The notes: generated by a model not told the origin, from the letters alone. A stretch of 7,105 nt of DNA from Halieaceae bacterium UBA3479 (GCA_002377985.1 DFQW01000133.1:1-7105); one strand, 5' to 3'; positions 1-6,707 are shown, numbered from the stretch's first letter. A program made the numbers and translations.

Positions 1-330
1 AACGCCAATGATGCCGCTTTGTGGTTCAGCCTCGGTCTGCTGGAAGTACGCATGGGCAATGGCGATGCCGCGCTTGACGCCTTGCGAAAAGCGGCTGCGC
101 TGGAAGAGACGCCGGGCTACTACCAGTATGTGCTTGCTGTCGCGCTCAACGATCAGGGGCAACCCAAAGCAGCACTCGAAAACCTGGCCAACATTCAGCG
201 CCGGGCACCGGGACAGCCGAACGTGCTCGCGGCCTTGGTGCAATACAGTCAGCTTGCAGGGGATAAAGATGCCTCAGCGCGCTATCGCGCCGAGCTCGAT
301 GCGACGCTGCGCGCCGCTGGATGGCAGTAA
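1..330 (+). CDS. TPR-repeat protein, C-terminal part (5' end outside the window)
   Basis: The frame is open from the first base to a TAA at 328-330, giving 109 visible residues; the true start lies to the left. The residues form about three 34-residue helix-turn-helix units typical of tetratricopeptide repeats: roughly 3-36 (with LWFSLGLLEVRMGNGDAAL), 38-72 (with YYQYVLAVALNDQGQPKAAL) and 73-106. The usual TPR small and aromatic positions (W/Y, G, Y, A) are present. TPRs are protein-protein interaction scaffolds; the missing N-terminal part would carry any catalytic, haem-binding or membrane domain, so the function cannot be read from here. The gene converges on the YceI-family gene with only 9 bases between stop codons, and I see no terminator hairpin in that gap, so transcripts from the two strands probably overlap. 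The TPR fold assignment is good; the specific role is unknown. Confidence 0.8.
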   Translation, partial: NANDAALWFSLGLLEVRMGNGDAALDALRKAAALEETPGYYQYVLAVALNDQGQPKAALENLANIQRRAPGQPNVLAALVQYSQLAGDKDASARYRAELDATLRAAGWQ

Positions 331-339
331 ACCTCAGGC

Positions 340-942
340 TTATCCCTCAGAGTTCACCGGTGCAGAATCTGCCTTAACAAGCCGCAAACTGACGGTAACA
401 GGCACAACCCGACTGATCGCGAGCAACCCGGCTACCTCCTGTAATGCCGCCACGCCGGGCTCCAGCCCGAACTCTGCCGCCTGAATCAGAATGGGTTCCG
501 TTGTCGAAATGCCCAAACCGTCAATCAACGGCGTCACGCGCAGCTTCACCGGCTTGGTTGACACGGCGCCATGCAAATCGATTTTGATATCGGTCATGAT
601 ATCGCCACCATATCCAGCAGTGGCTAGCGCAAGGGCTTCGCTGCCCAGTTGCGCTGTGATCGTCGCCTCTGGATACGATCCGACCTCGAACAACATATCT
701 TTCATCCGCTGATTGCGAATACCGATCATGGTCTCGACAGAGTCGAGTGAGATACGAATATCAACCTGTCCCGCGGCGGAAACCGAACCGCTGATCTGCT
801 CAAAGTGATTGATCTCACCCATCGTATTCTGCTTGATCGATATAAACTGAATGCGGGAACCTTCAGCGATCTGCCACTCCGCCCAGGCAGGTGCTGTTGC
901 CATCAAGGCACTGACACCCAGCCACGCCAATCGACTCATCAT
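340..942 (-). CDS. YceI-family exported protein
   Basis: A 200-residue protein with a Sec-type signal peptide: MMSRLAWL, a hydrophobic core, then APAWA with likely cleavage before Glu22. The mature part has the YceI pattern of a small lipocalin-like beta-barrel: a SLDSVET strand (65-71), the RNQRMKDMLFEVGSYPEAT segment (76-94, matching the family's 'R...L...FFDV..YP' signature), and a DLHGAVSTKPVKLRV strand (122-136) that corresponds to the family's 'L.G.TKPV.L' element. Structurally studied YceI proteins bind polyisoprenoid chains in the barrel; the ligand here is unknown. The start at 942 is supported by AAGGAG seven bases upstream on the minus strand; ATG at 939 follows directly and is an equally usable alternative. 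It lies 119 bases after the parE stop with no obvious promoter, so it may be read from parE or from an unrecognised promoter. Confidence 0.88.
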   Translation of the reverse strand: MMSRLAWLGVSALMATAPAWAEWQIAEGSRIQFISIKQNTMGEINHFEQISGSVSAAGQVDIRISLDSVETMIGIRNQRMKDMLFEVGSYPEATITAQLGSEALALATAGYGGDIMTDIKIDLHGAVSTKPVKLRVTPLIDGLGISTTEPILIQAAEFGLEPGVAALQEVAGLLAISRVVPVTVSLRLVKADSAPVNSEG

Positions 943-1016
943 GATGCTTCTCCTTTTTTCCGAAGGTTGGCTGCCGCCTCAGTCGAGCGGGAGACAACCT
1001 CAAAAATCGCGCTTCC

Positions 1017-1052
1017 AGCCCGAGCATGTCCTAACACGGACGGCTTCAGGCT
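1017..1052 (-). terminator. Imperfect hairpin between parE and yceI, possible weak terminator
   Basis: Read on the minus strand just after the parE stop, AGCCTGAAGC pairs with GCTCGGGCT (nine pairs, one G-U wobble, one bulged A). Inside it an inner stem GTCC/GGAC closes on the loop GTGTTA. A T5 run (minus strand, positions 1002-1006) follows about ten bases later. The distance to the T run is too large for a textbook intrinsic terminator, so it may be a leaky terminator, an mRNA 3'-end structure or chance. It sits where parE and yceI transcription would be separated. Confidence 0.3.
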
Positions 1053-1061
1053 ATTAATGGA

Positions 1062-2951
1062 CTAGCTCACGATATCCGCGAGATCGCCTTTTCGCTCAAG
1101 CCAATGCTTGCGGTCACCGGCCCGCTTTTTGGCAAGCAACAGGTCAAACATGCTGTCGGTATCTGCCCCCTCATCGAGCACCAGTTGCACCAATCGACGG
1201 GTATCGGGATCCATCGTTGTTTCCCTTAACTGGGGGGGATTCATCTCGCCGAGCCCCTTAAACCGTTGCACCGACGGCTTCGAGCGCTTGTTCTCGGCGG
1301 CCAGACGATCGAGGATGCCATTTTTCTCCGATTCATCCAGTGCGTAATACACTTCTTTGCCCACATCGATGCGGTACAGCGGCGGCATGGCCACAAAAAC
1401 GTGGCCCGCCCGCACCAAGGGACGGAAATGCCTCAGGAACAGCGCGCAAATCAGCGTGGCAATATGCAGGCCGTCAGAATCGGCGTCGGCGAGGATGCAT
1501 ACCTTGTGATATCGAAGCTGACTCAAATCAGCGCTGCCCGGCTCAATGCCCAGTGCCACGGAAATATTATTGACCTCCTGCGAGGCGAGAATTTCGCTGG
1601 CGTCAACTTCCCAGGTATTCAGTATCTTGCCCCGCAGAGGCAGGATTGCCTGATATTCCCGGTCTCGCGCCTGCTTGGCAGAACCGCCGGCTGAATCTCC
1701 CTCCACAAGAAATAATTCGCCGCGCCCGGGGTCCTCGGAGGTGCAATCTGCCAGCTTGCCCGGCAATGCGGGTCCCGAGGAGACCTTTTTCCGAACCACT
1801 TTTTTCGCCGATCGTAGCCGGCTCTGGGCGCGCTCAATGCAGATTTCTGCTAACCGCTCAGCGTCAGAAGTATGCTGATTCAGCCACAATGCAAATGCGT
1901 CCTTGGTAACACCGGCAACAAAGCCCGCCGCTTCCCTCGAAGACAGCCGCTCTTTGGTCTGACCCGAGAACTGCGGATCCTGAAGCTTTGAGGACAGCAC
2001 ATAACAGCAGCGATCCCATACGTCCTCAGCGGTTAATTTGACGCCACGGGGCAGTAAATTACGTAACTCGCAAAATTCGCGCATGGCCTCAAGCAGGCCC
2101 GATCGCAAACCATTCACGTGGGTGCCGCCCTGGGGCGTGGGAATCAAATTGACATAAGACTCCGCGACCACCTCACCACCCTCAGGTAACCACTGAATCG
2201 CCCAATCCACAGCGGCGTTATCGCTTTCAAAATGGGAGGTGAAAGGAGTTTCGGGAATCACCGGAAAATCAATCGTCGCATCGGCGAGATAGTCGGCTAT
2301 GCCGTCTTCGTAATACCACTCGGTTTTTTCTTTCTTTTTTTCGTCGGTAAGCGTGACGCGCAATCCGGGGCACAGCACAGCTTTGGCGCGCAGGGCATGA
2401 CTTAATCTGGGAATCGAGAAGTTAGCGGAGTCAAAGTAGCGGGGGTCCGGTTTAAACCGAATACCGGTCCCCGTATTGCGTTGTCCACAGGTGCCGGTCA
2501 CCACCAGATCGGTCAGCTTCTCACCGCCGGAAAAAGCCATGGTGTAGATTTCGCCGCCACGGCGGATGGTCACATCGAGCCGTTCCGAGAGCGCATTGAC
2601 AACCGAAACCCCCACGCCATGCAGGCCACCGCTAAACTGATAGCTTTTATCCGAGAACTTTCCCCCCGCATGAAGTGTGGAGAGAATCACCTCCACGCCC
2701 GGCAGCTTCTGTTCTTTGTGTAGGTCGACTGGCATCCCGCGCCCATCATCAATCACACTCAGCGCACCATCGCCATGCAGGATCACGTCAATCTGGCCGC
2801 AGTGGCCGGCCAGCGCTTCATCTACCGAGTTATCGATCACCTCCTGAGCAAGGTGATTGGGGCGCGTTGTATCGGTGTACATGCCCGGTCGCTTCCGAAC
2901 CGGTTCCAGACCGGTGAGGACCTCTATAGCGTCAGCGTTGTATTGCGTCAT
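1062..2951 (-). CDS. parE: DNA topoisomerase IV subunit B (ParE)
   Basis: A 629-residue protein, almost the same length as E. coli ParE (630) and collinear with it from the first residues (MTQ-YNADAIEVLTGLEPVR). ParE is the ATPase subunit of topoisomerase IV; with ParC it decatenates daughter chromosomes in the cytoplasm. Visible in order: GHKL ATP-binding fold with catalytic-region EVIDNSVDEA (37-46, Asn41) and DDGRG (68-72); glycine-rich ATP lid QFSGGLHGVGVS (105-116); transducer domain with the QTK loop (331-333); TOPRIM domain with EGDSAGGS (417-424) and metal-binding DADSD (Asp489, 491, 493); PLRGKILN (438-445); and QRFKGLGEMN (562-571). Ser457 and Glu459, in the quinolone-relevant region, match the sensitive-type residues of E. 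coli (S458, E460). The family signatures separate it from GyrB, which carries an extra insertion of about 170 residues. It lies 84 bases after cpdA; yqiA, which normally intervenes, is absent. Its own ribosome-binding site is poor. Confidence 0.98.
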   Translation of the reverse strand: MTQYNADAIEVLTGLEPVRKRPGMYTDTTRPNHLAQEVIDNSVDEALAGHCGQIDVILHGDGALSVIDDGRGMPVDLHKEQKLPGVEVILSTLHAGGKFSDKSYQFSGGLHGVGVSVVNALSERLDVTIRRGGEIYTMAFSGGEKLTDLVVTGTCGQRNTGTGIRFKPDPRYFDSANFSIPRLSHALRAKAVLCPGLRVTLTDEKKKEKTEWYYEDGIADYLADATIDFPVIPETPFTSHFESDNAAVDWAIQWLPEGGEVVAESYVNLIPTPQGGTHVNGLRSGLLEAMREFCELRNLLPRGVKLTAEDVWDRCCYVLSSKLQDPQFSGQTKERLSSREAAGFVAGVTKDAFALWLNQHTSDAERLAEICIERAQSRLRSAKKVVRKKVSSGPALPGKLADCTSEDPGRGELFLVEGDSAGGSAKQARDREYQAILPLRGKILNTWEVDASEILASQEVNNISVALGIEPGSADLSQLRYHKVCILADADSDGLHIATLICALFLRHFRPLVRAGHVFVAMPPLYRIDVGKEVYYALDESEKNGILDRLAAENKRSKPSVQRFKGLGEMNPPQLRETTMDPDTRRLVQLVLDEGADTDSMFDLLLAKKRAGDRKHWLERKGDLADIVS

Positions 2952-2968
2952 AGTTCAGTAAACTTCAT
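2948..2968 (-). other. Seven-codon ORF overlapping the parE start (possible leader)
   Basis: On the minus strand an ATG at 2968 opens MKFTEL and stops at a TGA that shares four bases (ATGA) with the parE start codon. The parE ATG has no good Shine-Dalgarno of its own (only GAAG about 11 bases upstream), so translation terminating here could reinitiate on parE. The mini-ORF's own initiation region is also weak (an AGG almost touching the ATG). An ORF this short can easily arise by chance. Confidence 0.2.
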
Positions 2969-3035
2969 ACCTGTTTGCGGGAGGGCGTGCTCCCTTGCTA
3001 CCGAGAAGATCCGGGGTCAGTGGCCTATTTGTCGG

Positions 3036-3860
3036 TTAAGCATAACCCGTGGAAAGACGGTCCGCCGGGAAAGACTCATCGTCAACCCGCAGGATCCGGG
3101 TCTCGAAGTGACCATCTTCATACAATTCAATTAAACGGCAGCCCGGTGATTGATCGTCGACCTTGAACTGCTGTGACCCCGGCGCAAATTGGACGCAGGT
3201 TGAGGGCACCGTAAAACAGCGCACGCCATTATGCACCTGCGAGGACTCCTGATGTACATGACCAGAGATCACGACCGCGCGCGCTCCGAGCGGCTCCAGG
3301 ATAGAGAGCGCCTCGGCGCCGTTCCGCACTACCTGCTCATCGAGCCATTGGCACCCCACCCCGGCCAAAGGATGATGCGTGGCCACCAGCACAGGCCTGT
3401 GGTTCACGAGACTGTGGTCTACAGCCGCCTTTAGGAACGCCAACTCGGCATCAGCGAGGCAGCCGGCGACCTCCCCTGGCCGCTGGGTATTCAACATCAA
3501 TATATCCCAGTGAGGACAACGGATATGTCGCTTGAAGTGCGTCTCAAAACCCGCGTATTGCCGCTGGGGTGCGTCGTGATTCCCGGGCAACCAGAAGCTG
3601 GGAACTTGCAGTGCCGCCAAACTATCGCGCAAGCGACTATAGGCAGATTCGGACTCATCTCCCGCCAGATCGCCCGTGAGGAGCAGCGCATCAATCGCCG
3701 GCTGCTGGCCTATCAGCCGGCAAACTGCAGCCAACGAGCGGTCCGTATCAATACCCACAAGGACTCCACCCGGTTCCCGCATCAGGTGCGTATCGGACAG
3801 CTGTATCACACGGCTAACGGGTTCCGTGCTAAGGGTGGCCTCGCCACTGAGATCGGTCAT
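3036..3860 (-). CDS. cpdA: 3',5'-cyclic AMP phosphodiesterase (CpdA)
   Basis: A 274-residue calcineurin-like metallophosphoesterase, essentially the length of E. coli CpdA (275). CpdA hydrolyses cAMP to AMP in the cytoplasm and so tunes CRP-dependent transcription. All class III phosphodiesterase metal-binding motifs are visible in order: DTH (Asp23, His25), GD (63-64), GNHD (93-96), HHP (162-164) and GHVH (200-203). The C-terminal PSTCVQF (219-225) and the following SPGCRLIEL segment are typical of CpdA rather than of other phosphoesterases. The gene starts at ATG 3860, and its ATG overlaps the TGA of yqiB (ATGA), implying translational coupling; no strong separate ribosome-binding site is seen. 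In E. coli, cpdA lies between yqiB and yqiA; here it is followed directly by parE. The family is certain; cAMP as substrate rests on family signature and synteny. Confidence 0.95.
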   Translation of the reverse strand: MTDLSGEATLSTEPVSRVIQLSDTHLMREPGGVLVGIDTDRSLAAVCRLIGQQPAIDALLLTGDLAGDESESAYSRLRDSLAALQVPSFWLPGNHDAPQRQYAGFETHFKRHIRCPHWDILMLNTQRPGEVAGCLADAELAFLKAAVDHSLVNHRPVLVATHHPLAGVGCQWLDEQVVRNGAEALSILEPLGARAVVISGHVHQESSQVHNGVRCFTVPSTCVQFAPGSQQFKVDDQSPGCRLIELYEDGHFETRILRVDDESFPADRLSTGYA

Positions 3861-4339
3861 GGGCAGTTAATGTCAGCGCTCTTCAGCGTTTTTAATGATC
3901 TGCCAAAGTTCAGGCAAAACTCCAACAGCTCGGCCGCAAATCGATTTTGCTGAAACTTCTCATCTCGTTGCAGCATCAGGGGATTGGGATACCGGTACCG
4001 CGCCTCAAAGCGCCGCGACGTGCTGCAGTGAACAACCTCGGCCATCCGCGCGTCGTGATACAGGCGCAGGTCAAAGTGACTGGCCTTAGGCACACCCGGG
4101 GTCGTACCCAGATATCGCAACCGCATATCCGTGGTATAGCGGTCTCGCGCAGTAATCTCCAATGCGACCGAGACATCGCCAGCAGCAAAGACACACTCGC
4201 TCTGGCGCTCATATTCGGGAAAGAGCCGCATCAAGCGATGATAGTTCGCTTCACACTCGGCATGCAGATCAGAGAGATCTATCTGGTATCCCCTTCGGCT
4301 CCGCCGCCGTGCACAACTGTTTTCGATGTTATTGGCCAT
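3857..4339 (-). CDS. yqiB: DUF1249 protein YqiB
   Basis: With the ATG at 4339 this is a 160-residue protein of the YqiB/DUF1249 family (E. coli about 140). Recognisable family elements are CEANYHRL (29-36), RLYHDARMAEV (92-102), ARYRYPN (113-119) and DEKFQQN (126-132). It has no signal peptide or membrane segment, so it should be cytoplasmic; the molecular function is not established. An Arg-rich stretch (10-16) precedes the conserved domain. I chose ATG 4339 because the conserved domain begins soon after it and the only upstream in-frame alternative is a TTG at 4378 without a ribosome-binding site, which would place the candidate promoter inside the gene. There is no Shine-Dalgarno before ATG 4339 either, consistent with a leaderless message. 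It overlaps cpdA by four bases and is the first gene of the minus-strand group; nudF, its usual upstream neighbour, is missing. Confidence 0.9.
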   Translation of the reverse strand: MANNIENSCARRRSRRGYQIDLSDLHAECEANYHRLMRLFPEYERQSECVFAAGDVSVALEITARDRYTTDMRLRYLGTTPGVPKASHFDLRLYHDARMAEVVHCSTSRRFEARYRYPNPLMLQRDEKFQQNRFAAELLEFCLNFGRSLKTLKSADINCP

Positions 4340-4346
4340 GGACCAA

Positions 4347-4355
4347 AGTGTAGCA
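4347..4355 (-). promoter_or_regulatory. Candidate extended -10 promoter for yqiB-cpdA-parE
   Basis: Read on the minus strand the sequence is TGC-TACACT, an extended -10 (TGn) plus a hexamer matching TATAAT at four of six positions. No good -35 lies 16-18 bases upstream, which extended -10 promoters can tolerate. Predicted transcription start is about 4339-4340, at the yqiB ATG itself. Confidence 0.35.
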
Positions 4356-4421
4356 AGGGCTGAACGCCGCGCGAACAAGCAAAAAGTTGTGGACTTTCCC
4401 CGGCCAAAACGCTGGTCAGAG

Positions 4422-4430
4422 TGGTAAACT
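4422..4430 (+). promoter_or_regulatory. Candidate extended -10 promoter for the tolC-like gene
   Basis: TGG-TAAACT is an extended -10 motif (TGn plus four of six TATAAT matches), followed by a GC-rich discriminator. No convincing -35 is present at normal spacing. It would start transcription near 4437 and give a leader of about 27 bases before the ATG at 4464. It is the best candidate in the 124-bp divergent region. Confidence 0.35.
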
Positions 4431-4463
4431 TGCGGCCCGCATTCGACCGAGAATCATGGCGCC

Positions 4464-5909
4464 ATGCAAGATACCCGCTCGCGACCTCGCGCTCCCCTGA
4501 CTTGGCTCTTCCCTGCATTATGTGCCGTATTGATCGGCCACGCGCAGGCTGAGACGCTGGTAGATATCTACGAGCTGGCACTTGAGAATGACGCGCAACT
4601 CAAGGCTCAGGTGGCGCAGTACAAGGCCGATATCGAATTGGAGAAGTTGGCGCTGGCGCCTCTACTCCCGCAGGCGAGAATGGGATATTCCTTTGCCGAC
4701 TCGGAAACCGACTCCACCAGGCCCAACTTGGTCTTTAATGGAGACCCCTCGAATCCATCGTTCGAACAGGTTGATGTGACGACGGTCACCGAGACCGAAA
4801 CCGACGGATACGACGTGACCCTATCGCAGACGCTGTTTGATTTATCCGCATGGTTTGGCTGGAAAGCCGGCAAGGAAACGTCGCAACAGGCTGAGGCCAT
4901 TCTTTCTGCTGCGCAACAGGATCTGATCGTGCGGGTAGTACAGGCCTATTTTGGTGTGCTGAGAGCCCAGGACAATCTCAGGGCATCACAGGCCCAGGAA
5001 CGCGCCTTTGAGCGCCAGCTCGAGCAGACCCGGCAGCGCTTTGAAGTCGGCCTGATCGCTATTACCGACGTTTACGAAGCAGAAGCAGCCCGCGACTTGG
5101 CTCAAGTGACCCGCATCGTCGATGAAAACAACGTGGCCGTTGCGAAGGAGAATCTGTCGGTATTGACGGGTCAAGCACCCGGGTCACTCTTTGTATTGGG
5201 CGAGGAGTTTAATCCGAAACCGCCCGAGCCAGCTGATCGCTCAGCGTGGGTTGATTTCGCGATGGCGAACAACTACCGGCTCGCCGCAGCACGATTTGCC
5301 GAGGAGGCTGCCAGACAGAGCGCCACCTCTTCACGAATGGGGCACGCACCGACCGTGACGGCCAGCTACCGTTATCAGGACAGCGAGACCACCGGCGACA
5401 TCCGACAGAACACGGAGAGCGATTTCATCTTCCCGCCCAATTCGGAACAGACCAATGAGAGCTGGCAGATTCGGTTTGATCTGCCGCTGTCAGCAGGCGG
5501 CGCCATCAGCGCAAACCGGCGACGCGCTGCCGAACAATTTAATGCGGCGCGGGAAACCCGGATTAACCTTACGCGCAACACCGTGACTCAGGCCCGATCG
5601 CTCCATATGACAGTCATGTCTGACGTATCACGGGTCATGGCGCGCAAACAATCTATTGTTTCGAGTCAAAGTGCGCTCGACGCCACCCAGGCGGGATACG
5701 AAGTCGGCACCCGAAACATCGTCGACGTGCTCAATGCGCAGAACAAGCTGTTTGCCGCTCAGCGCGATTACGCCAACAGCCGCTATGACTTTGTCATTAA
5801 TTCACTGCGCCTAAAAGAAGTCGCGGGCACGCTCTCTCCCGAGGACATCGCCACATTGGAAGGATTTTTGCTGGCTCCCCCAGCCGCAACCGCGTCGGGC
5901 AACGAGTAA
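4464..5909 (+). CDS. tolC: TolC-family outer-membrane efflux/secretion channel
   Basis: A 481-residue precursor of the TolC outer-membrane channel-tunnel family. The protein forms a trimeric duct that docks with inner-membrane pumps for drug efflux and type I protein secretion. A signal peptide spans 1-29: basic N-region, hydrophobic core LFPALCAVLIG, and cleavage after HAQA before ETLVDIYELAL. The family's internal duplication is visible: FEVGLIAITDVYEAEAARDLAQ-like (193-214) and YEVGTRNIVDVLNAQNKLFAAQ-like (412-433) fill equivalent positions in the two halves. Long Ala/Gln/Arg-rich helices for the periplasmic tunnel flank short beta-strand regions (LLPQARMGYSFAD; APTVTASYRYQDS). No N-terminal lipobox is present, as in TolC and unlike OprM-type lipoproteins. 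Divergent placement from the yqiB-cpdA-parE group matches E. coli tolC, supporting orthology. Start ATG 4464 is the only one that includes the signal peptide; its ribosome-binding site is weak (GAGA about 11 bases upstream). Confidence 0.93.
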   Translation: MQDTRSRPRAPLTWLFPALCAVLIGHAQAETLVDIYELALENDAQLKAQVAQYKADIELEKLALAPLLPQARMGYSFADSETDSTRPNLVFNGDPSNPSFEQVDVTTVTETETDGYDVTLSQTLFDLSAWFGWKAGKETSQQAEAILSAAQQDLIVRVVQAYFGVLRAQDNLRASQAQERAFERQLEQTRQRFEVGLIAITDVYEAEAARDLAQVTRIVDENNVAVAKENLSVLTGQAPGSLFVLGEEFNPKPPEPADRSAWVDFAMANNYRLAAARFAEEAARQSATSSRMGHAPTVTASYRYQDSETTGDIRQNTESDFIFPPNSEQTNESWQIRFDLPLSAGGAISANRRRAAEQFNAARETRINLTRNTVTQARSLHMTVMSDVSRVMARKQSIVSSQSALDATQAGYEVGTRNIVDVLNAQNKLFAAQRDYANSRYDFVINSLRLKEVAGTLSPEDIATLEGFLLAPPAATASGNE

Positions 5910-5915
5910 GTACGC

Positions 5916-5947
5916 AACGGTCCGCGGCTGCTCCAATCACGGACGTT
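5916..5947 (+). terminator. Hairpin just after tolC, possible 3'-end structure
   Basis: Six bases after the tolC stop, AACGGTCCG pairs with CGGACGTT (eight pairs, one bulged G) around a 15-base loop. No T-run follows, so it is not a canonical intrinsic terminator. Its placement fits an mRNA-stabilising 3' end or a weak or factor-assisted termination site. It could also be chance. Confidence 0.25.
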
Positions 5948-5956
5948 CGCGCTGAT

Positions 5957-6064
5957 ATGCAAGGGCTCAGCACCGCGGAGAGGCTGTCAACTCCCGGTCC
6001 CTTGACGCGAGCGCGGTTCAAACTCGAGCGAGCATCTGTCCCTGTTGATCGAGGGATCGCCTAA
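5957..6064 (+). other. Possible 35-codon ORF upstream of the methyltransferase gene
   Basis: An ATG at 5957 opens 35 codons ending in TAA at 6062-6064, two bases before the methyltransferase ATG at 6067. The peptide is Arg-rich (MQGLSTAERL at its start, PVDRGIA at its end). The frame stays open upstream into the end of tolC but has no other usual start codon there. The methyltransferase ribosome-binding site (GAGG, 6051-6054) lies inside it, so it could couple translation. There is no clear ribosome-binding site before the ATG, and third-position GC is only modest. I do not recognise the peptide; chance is quite possible. Confidence 0.2.
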
Positions 6065-6066
6065 CC

Positions 6067-6678
6067 ATGCCGTTGCCACCCGATACTGATGTAGCCGGAT
6101 TCATGCCAGACGAAGAGGGCCTCCAGCTCTATGCGTGGGCGCTCGACGCGGCGGCGCTGGGGCCGCTACTGGAGATTGGCAGCTATTGTGGCCGGTCAAC
6201 GATCTGGCTGGCTCAAGCCGCAAAAGAAAAACAGGGCGTGGTTTTTGCAGTTGATCATCATCGCGGCTCAGAGGAGCACCAGCCAGGGGAAAGCCATCAT
6301 GACAGCGCGCTGGTCGATGAGGGCGGCAACGTCGATACCCTGTCGATGTTCCGCCGCAATATTCGACGTGCCGGTCTGGAAAATGAGGTGATCCCCGTGG
6401 TCACGCAGAGTACGCACTTTGCCCGCTCATGGTCTGGCCAGCTGGGCATGGTGTTTATCGACGGCGGTCACAGTCTCTCTGCGGCACTGGCAGACTTTCG
6501 CGCCTGGGCACCCAGGGTGCTACCGGGCGGGATTCTGGCCATACACGACGTGTTCCCGGATCCGGCGGAGGGCGGTCAGGCGCCCTTCACCATTTGGCGT
6601 TTAGCCCAGCAATCGGGATTGTTTGAGCCGCTTGAGGGCACCGGCAGCCTGCGAGGCTTCAGGCGAATCGCCAGCTGA
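6067..6678 (+). CDS. Class I SAM-dependent methyltransferase, substrate unknown
   Basis: A 203-residue soluble protein with a Rossmann-type class I methyltransferase core. Motif I is LEIGSYCGRST (35-45), where the glycine-rich loop binds S-adenosylmethionine. Strand 2 ends in the acidic Asp63 (FAVDHH), expected to hold the ribose. MVFIDGGHS (128-136) and LPGGILAIHDVF (152-163) are the later core motifs of the Methyltransf_24 group. Between strand 2 and the next helix is an unusual His- and acid-rich stretch (62-85: DHHRGSEEHQPGESHHD and on) that could bind metal or substrate. Start ATG 6067 follows GAGG at 6051-6054, and an in-frame stop at 6046 rules out a longer protein. It is separated from tolC by 157 bases and converges on the toroid gene. 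The methyltransferase fold is certain; I know of no established substrate for this subgroup. Confidence 0.9.
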   Translation: MPLPPDTDVAGFMPDEEGLQLYAWALDAAALGPLLEIGSYCGRSTIWLAQAAKEKQGVVFAVDHHRGSEEHQPGESHHDSALVDEGGNVDTLSMFRRNIRRAGLENEVIPVVTQSTHFARSWSGQLGMVFIDGGHSLSAALADFRAWAPRVLPGGILAIHDVFPDPAEGGQAPFTIWRLAQQSGLFEPLEGTGSLRGFRRIAS

Positions 6679-6707
6679 ATTAGCACCTGACTGCATTCCT
6701 CCGGTAA

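Noticed and set aside
332..350. CCTCAG repeated at 332-337 and 345-350 between the convergent TPR and yceI genes
   Set aside because: It is a direct, not inverted, hexamer repeat, so it cannot form a terminator stem, and two copies of six bases are expected by chance.
8..484. Long open frame on the plus strand overlapping the TPR and yceI genes, and many similar overlapping frames opposite parE, cpdA and tolC
   Set aside because: Their translations lack domain patterns and are compositionally biased, as expected for out-of-frame or antisense readings of GC-rich genes; the overlapped genes are strongly supported by conserved motifs.
2481..2489. TTGTCCACA, one mismatch from the DnaA box TTATCCACA
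   Set aside because: It is single, lies inside the parE coding sequence, encodes conserved protein residues, and has no companion boxes or AT-rich region to suggest an origin.
2952..3035. Possible yqiA remnant between cpdA and parE
   Set aside because: All three minus-strand frames of the 84-bp gap were read; none gives an alpha/beta-hydrolase-like motif, so no pseudogene is called.
4340..4378. Longer yqiB from TTG 4378 (173 residues)
   Set aside because: No ribosome-binding site precedes the TTG, the added residues are not family-like, and the extension would cover the candidate promoter.
6002..6007. TTGACG, resembling a -35 element upstream of the methyltransferase
   Set aside because: No -10-like hexamer is found 16-18 bases downstream (the sequence there is CGAGCG), so a promoter cannot be supported.
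6601..6696. Minus-strand 31-codon ORF with GGAGGA at its start, antisense to the methyltransferase end
   Set aside because: The Shine-Dalgarno-like sequence abuts the ATG with almost no spacing, and the frame overlaps a well-supported gene; the peptide has no recognisable pattern. A second AGGAGGT nearby (6724-6730) has no usable start at the right distance.
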